Origin: an uncultured Treponema sp. | Lineage (GTDB): Bacteria; Spirochaetota; Spirochaetia; Treponematales; Treponemataceae | Direction of reading: 5' to 3' | Assembly (NCBI GenBank): GCA_910584475.1 | Contig: CAJUBD010000003.1 | Location: 1-64,000, forward strand | Length of the DNA: 64,000 nucleotides | Shown: piece by piece, positions 34,359-42,499 of the stretch | How positions within the stretch are numbered: position 1 is the stretch's first letter | How the letters are laid out: every line of letters begins with the position of its first letter | Position numbers and translations under genes: made by a program | Notes under the pieces: model-generated | What the model was told of the DNA's origin: nothing | The model's database searches: none | Seen by the model: the letters and a program-made list of their open reading frames with translations, nothing else

Positions 34359-35216
34359 ATGGGCAGAAAGAAAATTAACGAAAACGTGGGCGACGAAGTT
34401 CACGGAATGGAACTCGCCGCGCAGAAACAAGAAGAAGTTGAACTTTCGATTCAGAGAGCGGAGGAACTTTTCGGTGATGGACAACCTTATGAGCGACTTC
34501 GCCTTGAAACCGAAATCAAATTCTATATGGAGCAGATGGGAACATCCCTTCTTGAAATGGGTAAACGCTTAATTCGCCTGAAAGCCAACGAAGGACACGG
34601 CGGATTTATGCAATGCCTTGAAAATCTTGGGGTGTCAACGCGAAGCGCGAACTATGCGATGTCTGCGGCTCGGAAGTTCGGTTCAAATTCGCAAACGTTT
34701 GCGAATTTGGGAAGTTCAAAAATACAATATTTGACAGTCCTTGACGATGAACAAGTTGAAGATTTAGTAAACGGCGATGGTGTGCTTGGACTTGGAACTC
34801 TCGACGACATTGAAAAAATGTCAGTCCGCGAACTTCGCGTCGCGCTCCGTAAGGAAAAGAGCGAACGCAAGACAGAACGCGACGACCTCGAAGCGGTAAT
34901 CGCCGCGAAGAACAGCAAGGTTGACGAACTGGAGAGGGAACTCCGCCATCAAGTGCCTCCGACAAAAGAACAGTTGGCGCAGATTGAACTTGACCGAATC
35001 AAGAAAGAACTTTTCCTGCCAATCCTGACGGCGACGGAACAATTCCGACTCGCGCAAGCGGCGATTGCGAAGGCAAGGCAAATCGACGGCGTTACAACCG
35101 AGCAACTTGAAGCGTGGGTTGTGCAATACAACGAACAACTTTCGATTCTTTACGACGAATACGAGCAGACGCAGGACGACATCCAAAACATTTGTCCCGA
35201 CAAAAGCGAGGAATGA
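34359..35216 (+). CDS. DUF3102-like phage protein
   Basis: A 285-residue protein, started at the second ATG, which has GAGG 6 bp upstream. The N-terminal ~130 residues match DUF3102: a helix (FYMEQMGTSLLEMGKRLIRLKANEGHGGF), the SARNANYAMSAA-like STRSANYAMSAARKF and NVQYLTVL-like KIQYLTVLDDEQ. The rest is a long Glu/Arg coiled coil. Proteins of this family occur in mobile elements next to transposition or partition genes. It overlaps the MuA start region. Confidence 0.7.
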   Translation: MGRKKINENVGDEVHGMELAAQKQEEVELSIQRAEELFGDGQPYERLRLETEIKFYMEQMGTSLLEMGKRLIRLKANEGHGGFMQCLENLGVSTRSANYAMSAARKFGSNSQTFANLGSSKIQYLTVLDDEQVEDLVNGDGVLGLGTLDDIEKMSVRELRVALRKEKSERKTERDDLEAVIAAKNSKVDELERELRHQVPPTKEQLAQIELDRIKKELFLPILTATEQFRLAQAAIAKARQIDGVTTEQLEAWVVQYNEQLSILYDEYEQTQDDIQNICPDKSEE

Positions 35217-35218
35217 GA

Positions 35219-36865
35219 ATGTATGCGGAATGGGTTGAACAGATGAACGATGCGAAAAGCGCGGCGGCGCGGAATGCGGTCGTAGAGCGAATGTGCAGAA
35301 TGTTCGCTTTCGGGCGGCAAAAAGCCTACAAGGTGCTTGCAGAAAACGGATGGAGTTCAGGACGGCGAAAAAGAAGCGACGCGGGGATTTCATCCGTGTC
35401 CAGCGACAACCTTGACGCTCTAGCCGCCGTTCTGCAAAACAGCCTCCGCAAGAACGGCAAGAAAACGATGTCGGTGTCGATAGCGCGGTCAATCCTAAAA
35501 GAAAACGGCTTTGACATTCCGATTGAGGATTCGCGGCTTCGCGAACTCTTGAGGGAACGGACGCTTTCAACCGAGTCGACAAGAAAGGCAAGCCCACACC
35601 AAAGAATGCGGACTGAACGCCCGAATCAAGTACATTTTGCCGACCCGTCTGTTGCGCTGCTCTATTTCGCGCCGAACGGCGGACAGCACATACTGCGCGA
35701 TGACGAAGTATACAAGAACAAGCCGTTCCTTGAGGGAAAGGAAAACTTGAAGTGCTGGCGGTATGTCCTGACAGACCACTATTCAAGTTCAATCTGCGTC
35801 CGATATTACGCGGCGAAAGGCGAATCTGCGGCGAATATGTACGACTTCCTTTTGTACGCTTGGAAGCAGAAAAAAGAGCCACTCTATGGCTTCCACGGCT
35901 TGCCCGAACTTCTGATTTGGGACTGCGGCTCGGCGAACATCTCAAAGCCAGTGACAAAGGCTTTGACCGCATTGCGCGTCGAAACGAAGCCGCACTTGCC
36001 AGGAAATCCGCGAGCGAAAGGACAAGTCGAAAAGGCGAACGACATCGTTGAAACTCAATTTGAGTGTCGTCTCCGTCTTGAGCCAGTCCACTCAATCGAA
36101 GAGTTGAACGAGGCGGCGGAAAAATGGTGCGCGGCGTTCAACGCGAACGCCATTGACGGACTTGACACGAGGCTGACACGGAACGGACGAACAATCGGAA
36201 GCCGCCAAATGCTTTGGAACAGGATTCTGAAACAAGACTTGCGCGAACTGCCCGATGAGGAAATTTGCAGACAGATTTTTACGACTGGTGTTCAGGTTCG
36301 TAAAGTCGCGGGCGATCTCACCGTCAGCATTTCTCACCCGAAAACGAAACGAGCGGAAAAATACAGCGTGGCTTCGCTTCCCGGAATCCTTGTCGGCGCG
36401 AGCGTGAACGTCCAGCCTTTGCTCGTTGACGAAAAGCCGCTAGCAATTGTGAGTTACGAGTTGGCGAAAGAAACGGTGAGTTACGAGGTCGAGCCGATAG
36501 TCTTTGACGACGCGGGCTTCGATGTAAACGCGCCCGTGTTCGGGCAGGAATACAAGAGCCAAAAGGACACTCTCGTCGAAAAGAATGTCAAGCGACTTTC
36601 GGAACTTGCGGGCGCGGAAAACAAGGACGACGTTCCGTTCAAGTCAATTACGAACGGCGCGGGTCTGCGGGCGCACAGTTTCATCAAGGGCGAGGACACT
36701 TTTGCGCGGCAGACGACAGGACGGCAGATTGAAGTGGTTGAAAGCACGGTGGCTCGGCACGAAATCCTGATAACTGCGGTAGAAACAGCAAAGAGATTCA
36801 AGGCGCGGACTGGGTGCATACCCGAAGGCTTCATCAGCAAACTCAAAAAGGAATTTCCCGAATGA
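35219..36865 (+). CDS. MuA-type DDE transposase
   Basis: A 548-residue transposase with a helical DNA-binding N-terminus, then an RNase H-fold core. Candidate catalytic acids are D142 (VHFADPSV), D235 (LIWDCGSAN) and E271 (GQVEKAND), followed by a beta-barrel-like C-terminal domain. It joins phage ends to target DNA by replicative transposition and works with the MuB-like ATPase directly downstream. The start at 35,219 is preferred because GAGGA lies 6 bp upstream; ATG 35,213 is too close to it. Gene order A then B is as in Mu. Confidence 0.92.
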   Translation: MYAEWVEQMNDAKSAAARNAVVERMCRMFAFGRQKAYKVLAENGWSSGRRKRSDAGISSVSSDNLDALAAVLQNSLRKNGKKTMSVSIARSILKENGFDIPIEDSRLRELLRERTLSTESTRKASPHQRMRTERPNQVHFADPSVALLYFAPNGGQHILRDDEVYKNKPFLEGKENLKCWRYVLTDHYSSSICVRYYAAKGESAANMYDFLLYAWKQKKEPLYGFHGLPELLIWDCGSANISKPVTKALTALRVETKPHLPGNPRAKGQVEKANDIVETQFECRLRLEPVHSIEELNEAAEKWCAAFNANAIDGLDTRLTRNGRTIGSRQMLWNRILKQDLRELPDEEICRQIFTTGVQVRKVAGDLTVSISHPKTKRAEKYSVASLPGILVGASVNVQPLLVDEKPLAIVSYELAKETVSYEVEPIVFDDAGFDVNAPVFGQEYKSQKDTLVEKNVKRLSELAGAENKDDVPFKSITNGAGLRAHSFIKGEDTFARQTTGRQIEVVESTVARHEILITAVETAKRFKARTGCIPEGFISKLKKEFPE

Positions 36866-36957
36866 GTTCCCGCGAGTATGGTTGACGAACTGGTTTATGA
36901 ATATGAGGACAGCGTGAACAACGTTGTGAAATTTGCCTAGCAAGGCAAGGAGTAAAA

Positions 36958-37815
36958 ATGCTTACAATGCAAGCGTATAAAAAATTCGGTCTTTTACAAG
37001 ACCCATTCACTGGTGATGTTCAGAAAGCGGACGATGTTTACTTGAACGACGACACGAGATTCGCGGCAGAGTTCCTTTACCAAACCGCGAAGGTCGGAGG
37101 TATGGTGGCGTTGCTGGGAGAATCGGGAAGCGGAAAGACGACAGTTCGCAGATATGCAATTGACAGGATGCAGAGCGAGAACCAAAAAATCAAGGTGATT
37201 TTTCCGCGTTGCATAGACCGAGGCAAACTCACCGTGGCGATGATTTGCGACGCGATAATCACCGACTGTTCCGCCGAAACTCCGCGCCGTTCTTTGGAGG
37301 CGAAAAGCCGACAAGTCGAGCGGATTCTCACGAACAGTTCGCGGAGTGGGTGGAATCACGTCCTGATGATTGAAGAGGCTCACGACCTTTCGATTCCCGT
37401 CCTGAAATACCTGAAGCGTTTTTGGGAACTTGAGGACGGATTCAAAAAACTGCTCGCAATCGTTCTTGTCGGGCAGATTGAAATGCAAGCGAAACTTGAC
37501 GAATCGAAAAACTTCGAGGCGCGGGAAGTCATCCGCAGAATGGAAATCCTGAAACTCCAGCCGATGACGAGCGGGGAGGAAATCGCCGCGTACTTGGATG
37601 TGAAGTTCAAGCGGCTTGGAAAAGACAGAGGCAGGATTGTCACCGACAAGGGATGCGCGGCTTTGGCGAACAGGCTTCGCAAGCAACTTCGGAACGGCGC
37701 GGCGTACTCGGTGGCTTATCCTCTGACCGTGAACAACTGGACGCGGCGGGCGATGAACGCGGCGGCGGAATTGGGCGCGGACGCGGTTGACGACGAAGTC
37801 GTGAACTCAATCTAG
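36958..37815 (+). CDS. MuB-like target-selection AAA ATPase
   Basis: A 285-residue ATPase with Walker A GESGSGKTT (about 54-62) and Walker B LMIEEAH (136-142). It belongs to the ExeA/TniB/MuB group, which delivers target DNA to the transposase and protects the element from self-insertion. The N-terminal FGLLQDPFTG is typical of ExeA-like members. An AAGGAG site precedes the ATG, and a 92-bp gap separates it from the transposase gene. Confidence 0.9.
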   Translation: MLTMQAYKKFGLLQDPFTGDVQKADDVYLNDDTRFAAEFLYQTAKVGGMVALLGESGSGKTTVRRYAIDRMQSENQKIKVIFPRCIDRGKLTVAMICDAIITDCSAETPRRSLEAKSRQVERILTNSSRSGWNHVLMIEEAHDLSIPVLKYLKRFWELEDGFKKLLAIVLVGQIEMQAKLDESKNFEAREVIRRMEILKLQPMTSGEEIAAYLDVKFKRLGKDRGRIVTDKGCAALANRLRKQLRNGAAYSVAYPLTVNNWTRRAMNAAAELGADAVDDEVVNSI

Positions 37816-37824
37816 GAGGCGGCT

Positions 37825-38121
37825 ATGGGTGGGAAAAAAGTATTGCTTACTTTGACGGAAGAGGAATTCAACAAATTTGAATCGCTTGCGCGACGCGACG
37901 GCTTCACTCGCGTTTCCGCTTTGGTCAGACATCTTGCGGTTACAGGGCTTAACGAAACTGCCGACGGAAAGTCCGTGCGCATCGGCGTTGACGACGACGT
38001 GCTTGACTATGTGCGCATAAAGAAATTCGGAAGCGTGGCGAGTTTCGCGACTTGGGCGATGGAAAGCGTGATGCAAAGAACGCCACTGACGGAAACGCAA
38101 CGGGCGAGGCTCGGAAAATGA
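37825..38121 (+). CDS. RHH-like small phage regulator
   Basis: A 98-residue protein with an RHH-like first half (KVLLTLTEEEFNKFESL, then RVSALVRHLAVTGL) and a second, similar strand-helix unit (SVRIGVDDDVLDYVRIK, then SFATWAMESVM), so it may be a pseudo-dimer. It follows MuB directly after AGGAGG. Autoregulation of the transposition genes is possible. Confidence 0.6.
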   Translation: MGGKKVLLTLTEEEFNKFESLARRDGFTRVSALVRHLAVTGLNETADGKSVRIGVDDDVLDYVRIKKFGSVASFATWAMESVMQRTPLTETQRARLGK

Positions 38122-38126
38122 AAAAT

Positions 38127-38214
38127 CCGCAAAAACGCGCTTTTTTGGCTCGGTCGGCAAATTATACGAAAAATTGAAAAAGCGCGTTTTGCGGGCTTCC
38201 GCAATACTGCGGAA
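38127..38214. repeat. Long imperfect inverted repeat plus hairpin
   Basis: CCGCAAAAACGCGCTTTTT (38,127-38,145) and its near-complement at 38,177-38,194 form a stem of about 18 bp around ~31 nt. TTCCGC/GCGGAA at 38,197-38,214 forms a second stem. They lie in the gap before gemA and may attenuate the early transcript. Confidence 0.6.
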
Positions 38215-38247
38215 AAGGATTTTTGGGCAAACGAAAGGAGCGAGATT

Positions 38248-38649
38248 ATGAAGAACCAAAGGCAAAAATTCATACGGCTGATTCACGTCGCCAAAAAGAA
38301 TATCGGGCTTTCCGACGAGGACTACCGCGTTGTGCTTGAAGGAGCGGTTGGAAAAAACAGTTGTTCGGAAATGAACATCGCGGAACTTGAAAAGGTCTGC
38401 AAGACTTTGAAAAGGCTCGCCTTTAGACCGAATCGCCTCACCGTTTCCGACATCGAAGTCGGTTCGGCGAATTGGGAGCAGATAAACTACATCAAGGGTC
38501 TTTGGTGCAAGGTGGCACGGGTCAAGACCGACAGGGCGTTGAACTCGTTCATCTACAGAATCACGGGCGTGAGGCATCCGAGATTTCTCACGGTGGGAAG
38601 CGCGCAGAAGGTCATCGTCGCGCTGAAAAAAATGGAGGGAAGCCTATGA
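38248..38649 (+). CDS. gemA: GemA-like protein (Mu gp16)
   Basis: A 133-residue helical protein of the GemA (DUF1018) family: QKFIRLIHVAKKNIGLSDEDYR at the start, NWEQINYIKGLWCKVA in the middle and FLTVGSAQKVIVALKKM at the end. In Mu, GemA modulates host gene expression and DNA topology. It overlaps the Mor-like gene by 4 bp, as in other Mu-like phages. Confidence 0.9.
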   Translation: MKNQRQKFIRLIHVAKKNIGLSDEDYRVVLEGAVGKNSCSEMNIAELEKVCKTLKRLAFRPNRLTVSDIEVGSANWEQINYIKGLWCKVARVKTDRALNSFIYRITGVRHPRFLTVGSAQKVIVALKKMEGSL

Positions 38650-39131
38650 GCGTCGCGCCGCCAAAAATTGTGGAAGCGAAAAACATAATGGATGAGATGG
38701 TGTCCCTGTGCGTGATGGAAGGAGTCACGCGGGCGACCGCAGTGAAAGCGTTGCGCGGTCTTTGCAGGTATTTCGGCGGTCAGCAGATTTTTTTTCCGAG
38801 GTTCAAGCGCAACGGCTCTGACACTGGCGACACGGTGCGCGGGGTAATAGACGACGAGGTCGGCGACGCGGAGGGCGACAAAATCTGCGACACAATAATG
38901 CGCTTCTTCGGCGGCGTTCCGATATACATCCCGTTTGAGCGGCGGGCGTTCCGACTGGAAGTGGCGATGGACATATACGAGCAGTACGACGGAACGCAGG
39001 ACAAACAGCGGGAACTGTGCCGCCAATTCCAAGTGTCGTTCACGCATTTTTACAGGCTATGGCATCTCGCCGCCGAAAGGAAGAAAAAGACACCAACATT
39101 GTTTGAGTTTTCGGACGCAGAAAAATTCTAA
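38646..39131 (+). CDS. mor: Mor-like middle/late transcription activator
   Basis: A 161-residue protein with the Mor/C family layout: GGQQIFFPRF near the centre, GGVPIYIPFERRAFRLEVAMD, and a C-terminal HTH (QRELCRQFQVSFTHFYRLWHLA). Mor binds a dyad centred at -43.5 and recruits RNA polymerase. Sites TAACNGCNGTTA at that spacing occur before the late operons on both strands, making this protein the natural candidate activator. No separate C gene is seen, so it may cover both roles. The ATG overlaps the gemA stop. Confidence 0.85.
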   Translation: MSVAPPKIVEAKNIMDEMVSLCVMEGVTRATAVKALRGLCRYFGGQQIFFPRFKRNGSDTGDTVRGVIDDEVGDAEGDKICDTIMRFFGGVPIYIPFERRAFRLEVAMDIYEQYDGTQDKQRELCRQFQVSFTHFYRLWHLAAERKKKTPTLFEFSDAEKF

Positions 39132-39171
39132 CGGCTGTTAGGACATTCAATTTCAAAATTCAAGTTAGACT
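39129..39171 (+). promoter_or_regulatory. Predicted Mor-type late promoter of the virion operon
   Basis: TAACGGCTGTTA (39,129-39,140) is 34 bp centre to centre from TAGACT (39,166-39,171). The predicted start is near 39,178, inside the hairpin that terminates the early operon. Confidence 0.6.
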
Positions 39172-39203
39172 ATCAGTATGAAAAATGCTGGTAGTCTTTT
39201 TTT
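39168..39203 (+). terminator. Terminator of the early operon overlapping the late promoter
   Basis: GACTATCAG (39,168-39,176) and CTGGTAGTC (39,188-39,196) pair with one G-U and are followed by seven T residues. The first ATG of the protease gene lies in the loop. Transcripts starting at the late promoter would contain only the 3' arm and so escape termination. Confidence 0.65.
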
Positions 39204-40179
39204 GTCTTTAAACACGGAAGGCGGAAACGTTCCTTCACGAATCCAACTCATACCCGCCCCCGACAGAAAAACTATTGTCGGAGTTGACGGCAGGAAATGG
39301 ACGCTTTCGGATTTGGCAGCATTGTGCGCGGCTATGAACGCCAAGAACACTATGTTTCCGATTGACGAGAATCACTCGACAGACCTTGCCGCTCCGAAAG
39401 GCGAGCCTTCGCCCGCGCTCGGATGGTTTCACCACCTTACGGCACAAGGCGACGGCTCTGTCTGGGCGGATGTCCAGTGGAACGCCCGCGGCGAAAACGC
39501 GCTCAGAAACAAAGAATACCGCTACATCAGTCCAGTTTTCCTTTGCGACAAGGAAAAGAGAATCACGGAAATTTTGCGGGCGGCTCTGACCAACAACCCG
39601 AACCTCGACAACCCCGCATTGAATTCAAAATCGCAAGTCGGAGAACTTGCGGAGGAGAAAAATATGGACAAGGAACTTTGCGCGGCGGTTGGGCTTCCCG
39701 AAACCGCGACGAAGGATGAGGTTCTCGCGGCTGTCGCAAGGCAGAAGGCGGAACTCAATGTGTCGAAAGACGCTCCGAACGGACAGAAAGTCGATTTGAC
39801 GGCTTACGCTCCGAGGGCGGACTTGAACGCTATGGAGGCGCGGGCGGTGGAGGCGGAGAAAAAAGTCGCCGAACTGAATGCGGCGCGGCTCAAGGCTGAC
39901 GCGGAAAAAGCCGTTGACGGGGCAATCGCCAACAGGAAAATCGCGCCCGCAAGCCGCGAGGCTTACCTTGAACTTTGCGCGAGCGAAAAAGGCTTGGAGC
40001 AGTTCAGGGCGATTGTAGCGGCAAGCCCCGCCGTGATTGGCGAGGGCGGTGTTCCGAACAGTGAGCCGCCAAACGGAAAAGGACAGTCCGTTGCCCTTAA
40101 CGCCTCGGAAAAACAGTTGGCTTCTTCTATGGGCTACACGGAAGAAGAATTCGAAAAAATGAGAAAGGCAGGTGAATGA
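39178..40179 (+). CDS. Mu I-type prohead protease with internal scaffold
   Basis: A 333-residue protein. The N-terminal half matches the Mu protease I family (IQLIPAPDRKTIVGVDGRKW, FPIDENHSTDLAAPKGEPSPALGW with the candidate His-Ser residues, and YRYISPVFLCD). The C-terminal half is an Ala/Glu/Lys helical scaffold. The start is uncertain: ATG 39,178 lies in a terminator loop with no ribosome site, and the next possible start in this frame is TTG 39,202. The protease cuts scaffold and head proteins during prohead maturation. It is the first gene of the virion operon. Confidence 0.88.
   Translation: MKNAGSLFLSLNTEGGNVPSRIQLIPAPDRKTIVGVDGRKWTLSDLAALCAAMNAKNTMFPIDENHSTDLAAPKGEPSPALGWFHHLTAQGDGSVWADVQWNARGENALRNKEYRYISPVFLCDKEKRITEILRAALTNNPNLDNPALNSKSQVGELAEEKNMDKELCAAVGLPETATKDEVLAAVARQKAELNVSKDAPNGQKVDLTAYAPRADLNAMEARAVEAEKKVAELNAARLKADAEKAVDGAIANRKIAPASREAYLELCASEKGLEQFRAIVAASPAVIGEGGVPNSEPPNGKGQSVALNASEKQLASSMGYTEEEFEKMRKAGE
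39664..40179 (+). CDS. Scaffold protein from an internal in-frame start (Mu Z-like)
   Basis: Within the protease gene, GGAGG at 39,651-39,655 lies 8 bp before an in-frame ATG (MDKELCAAVGLPE). This would produce the C-terminal 171 residues alone: an Ala-rich helical protein ending in a charged ASSMGYTEEEFEKM segment. Mu makes its scaffold Z in exactly this way from gene I. The strong site supports separate synthesis, so scaffold would exceed protease. Confidence 0.75.
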   Translation: MDKELCAAVGLPETATKDEVLAAVARQKAELNVSKDAPNGQKVDLTAYAPRADLNAMEARAVEAEKKVAELNAARLKADAEKAVDGAIANRKIAPASREAYLELCASEKGLEQFRAIVAASPAVIGEGGVPNSEPPNGKGQSVALNASEKQLASSMGYTEEEFEKMRKAGE

Positions 40180-40181
40180 TT

Positions 40182-41120
40182 ATGGCTATAGTCACGAATG
40201 AAACATTGAACGCCCTGCGCACGACATTGCGCGGCGAATTTCGCACCGCGTTTCAAAACGCAAGCGCGGCATCGTTCTACGGAAAACTCTCGACTTTGAT
40301 TCAGTCAAGTTCAAAGACGAACACATACGACTGGCTCTCGAAGTTTCCGCAGATGAGGGAATGGGTGGGCAAGCGCGTCCTCAAAAGCATGGGCGAGGCT
40401 TCCTATCAAATCACGAACAAAAAGTACGAGGCTACGCTCGGCGTGGAGCGCACCGACATCGAAGACGACAATCTCGGACTTTACCGCACAATTGCGCAGT
40501 CTATGGGACAGGAAGCGGGCGAATTCCTCGACCGTGAAATCGCGAAGTTGATGAAAAGCGGATTCGCGGCGTTGTGCTACGACGGACAGAACTTCTTTGA
40601 CAAGGAACATCCCGTGTATCCGAACGCCGACGGCACTAAAGAAGACGACGACAGCACTACGGAAAGGGTCTCAAACATCTACGAAAAGACAGCGGGAGAG
40701 AACAACGAGCCGTGGTTCTTACTTTCTTTAAACCGCCCGCTCAAACCGTTCATCTTGCAACAACGGACACAAATGGAGTTCGAATCCATCACCGACACGA
40801 AGGACGAATCCGTGTTCTTGGAGGACAAATATATGCACGGCATCCGATGGCGCGGAAACTTCGGCTTCGGTCTTTGGCAACAGGCGGTAGGCTCAAAATC
40901 GGAACTCACCGCCGAGGCTTTTGAAGGCGCGTACAAAATGATGCAGCAGTTCAAGCGCGACGGCGGCGACCCGATGGGCATCGTTCCGTCAACGCTCGTC
41001 GTTTCTCCGAGCAACCAAAGCGCGGCGGAAAAAATCTTGAAGGCGCAGTTCCTTGACAGTGGCGCAAGCAACATCAACTACCAAAAGGTTGAACTCATAG
41101 TCAACCCGTGGCTCGCGTAA
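40182..41120 (+). CDS. Mu T-type major head protein
   Basis: A 312-residue capsid protein of the Mu gpT family: FRTAFQNA, YGKLSTLIQSSSKTNTYDWL, KSYEATLGVERTDIEDDNLGLY-like NKKYEATLGVERTDIED, and a C-terminal VVSPSNQSAAEKILKAQF. The ATG at 40,182 follows AGGTGA at good spacing and is preferred over one 6 bp earlier. Its position straight after the protease/scaffold is as in Mu. Confidence 0.94.
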   Translation: MAIVTNETLNALRTTLRGEFRTAFQNASAASFYGKLSTLIQSSSKTNTYDWLSKFPQMREWVGKRVLKSMGEASYQITNKKYEATLGVERTDIEDDNLGLYRTIAQSMGQEAGEFLDREIAKLMKSGFAALCYDGQNFFDKEHPVYPNADGTKEDDDSTTERVSNIYEKTAGENNEPWFLLSLNRPLKPFILQQRTQMEFESITDTKDESVFLEDKYMHGIRWRGNFGFGLWQQAVGSKSELTAEAFEGAYKMMQQFKRDGGDPMGIVPSTLVVSPSNQSAAEKILKAQFLDSGASNINYQKVELIVNPWLA

Positions 41121-41136
41121 GCGAAAGGAGCAAGTT

Positions 41137-41604
41137 ATGTCAAAAAAGACAGAAAAAGAAAATCGCCCTGTAGATGAACAGGAAAAAAAGGACGCGGTAC
41201 AGGATACGGAAACGCAGAAGCCCGACGACAGTCAGCAAGACACAGGAAATCCGACATCTAGCGAACCGTCACAACAGGCAACGGAAACGCCACAGGATAC
41301 GGAAACGCAGAAGCCTGATGACGATTCGCAAGAAACTGGAAATCCGTCACCCGATGAAAAGGACGGGATGGAAACCGCGACAACGCAAAATCCTCCGTCA
41401 GACGAAAATGATGGGGATAATGCCGCGTCACAAAATCCGTCTTGCAAGAAAAAGAAATTGGTGGTGCGCCACAAATCGATTTTGCCGAACTATTACCGCG
41501 CAGGGCTTCGTTTTACAAAGAAATTTGCGGAATATGAAGTTCCCTGCGACAGGGTGGATACAATCAAAAACGACGTGTGGCTTGAAGTCAAGGAAACGAA
41601 ATGA
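41137..41604 (+). CDS. Mu gp35-like protein with low-complexity repeats
   Basis: A 155-residue protein. The first ~100 residues are acidic Pro/Thr/Gln/Asp repeats containing two copies of QDTETQKPDD, also repeated at the DNA level (near 41,200 and 41,294). The last ~50 residues (SILPNYYRAGLRFTKKFAEYE) match the HI1506-related family found after the major head gene. The repeat stretch may expand or contract. A role in head decoration or completion is likely from position. Confidence 0.75.
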   Translation: MSKKTEKENRPVDEQEKKDAVQDTETQKPDDSQQDTGNPTSSEPSQQATETPQDTETQKPDDDSQETGNPSPDEKDGMETATTQNPPSDENDGDNAASQNPSCKKKKLVVRHKSILPNYYRAGLRFTKKFAEYEVPCDRVDTIKNDVWLEVKETK

Positions 41605-42041
41605 AGTCGCTTCTGACCGTAGAGGAACTTGAATCGCGCCGACCGAGCGGAACGCTTCCCCTTTCCCAAGACGGAGAAAGGCTTGACACCGCACGGATAC
41701 AAAAAGCACTGGACGACGCGACTGGAATAATCGTGGCGCACCTTCCGTGGCTGATTGACGCGGAAACTGGCGACATCGTTTCGGTCGTGCCGCCGCAGTT
41801 TGCGGGCGCAGTTCTCGCGGCTTGCTCCGACATAGCCTGCCACCGACTGCTTGACACGGTGGCGAGCGCGGAGGACGAGCGCGAGTGGTTCAAGAACACG
41901 ATGGCTCTGATTGAAAAAATCAGCGCGGAGCATCAGGGCGGATTGGAAGGACCCGGCTTTCAGGAAAGCGCGGTCGTCTACCCCGATGAAAAAGAGGGAA
42001 TACGCGACGGGCGTTTTTTCAAGAAGGGGAGGCTTTTTTAG
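41601..42041 (+). CDS. Mu gp36-like protein (DUF1320)
   Basis: A 146-residue helical protein with a GERLDTARIQKALDDATGII core, matching DUF1320, a head-tail connector family of Mu-like phages. It overlaps the previous gene by 4 bp and ends in TAG, the last base of which starts the GTG of the next gene. Confidence 0.88.
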   Translation: MKSLLTVEELESRRPSGTLPLSQDGERLDTARIQKALDDATGIIVAHLPWLIDAETGDIVSVVPPQFAGAVLAACSDIACHRLLDTVASAEDEREWFKNTMALIEKISAEHQGGLEGPGFQESAVVYPDEKEGIRDGRFFKKGRLF

Positions 42042-42499
42042 TGGCGGGCACAACGGTTGAGATTGACACGAAGGAAGTGTTCTCGCTTTCCAATATGCTT
42101 TCTGGAATGGAACTTTCCTCGGAGGACAGGAGTGAGCTTCTTTCCGAACTCGGCGTTGAAGCCGAGTCGCAGACGCAGGAACGATTCGACACGAAAGTCG
42201 CTCCCGACGGAATCAAGTGGAACGGCATTGCGGAAGCAACGCGAGCCTACTATGCGAAACGGCATCCAGGGGCAAGACCGCCTTTGGTGGTCAGCGGAAG
42301 CCTCCGCGACACAATCGAATCGCAGAAAAAAGGCTCGTGGGAAGTCCTTGTAGGCGCGACGAAGGAATACGCCGCAGTCCATCAGTACGGATTCAAGAAG
42401 AGAAACATTCCCGCCCGCCCATTCTTGGGCGTGAGCCTTGACGACGAGGCGGACTTGGCGGCGATAACGAGAGACTTCATAATAAGGAGAACGCGATGA
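42041..42499 (+). CDS. Mu G-type virion morphogenesis protein
   Basis: A 152-residue protein with a GTG start preceded by GGGGAGG. RFDTKVAPDGIKWNGIAEATRAYYAKR, HPGARPPLVVSGSLRDTIE, AVHQYGFKKRNIPARPFLGVS are the hallmarks of the tail-completion/virion morphogenesis family (Mu gp31/G). It acts where head and tail join. Confidence 0.9.
   Translation: MAGTTVEIDTKEVFSLSNMLSGMELSSEDRSELLSELGVEAESQTQERFDTKVAPDGIKWNGIAEATRAYYAKRHPGARPPLVVSGSLRDTIESQKKGSWEVLVGATKEYAAVHQYGFKKRNIPARPFLGVSLDDEADLAAITRDFIIRRTR

Noticed and set aside
34821..36095. Long minus-strand frame opposite the transposase
   Set aside because: It covers motif-bearing plus-strand genes and has no recognisable domain; it is an antisense shadow.
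36878..36940. A 20-codon frame between the transposase and MuB-like genes
   Set aside because: It has no ribosome site and a composition no different from spacer, so it is too weak to list as a gene.
41200..41340. Short direct repeats in the gp35-like gene as a CRISPR-like array
   Set aside because: There are only two imperfect repeats, they are in frame, and they encode the same acidic peptide, so they are coding repeats.
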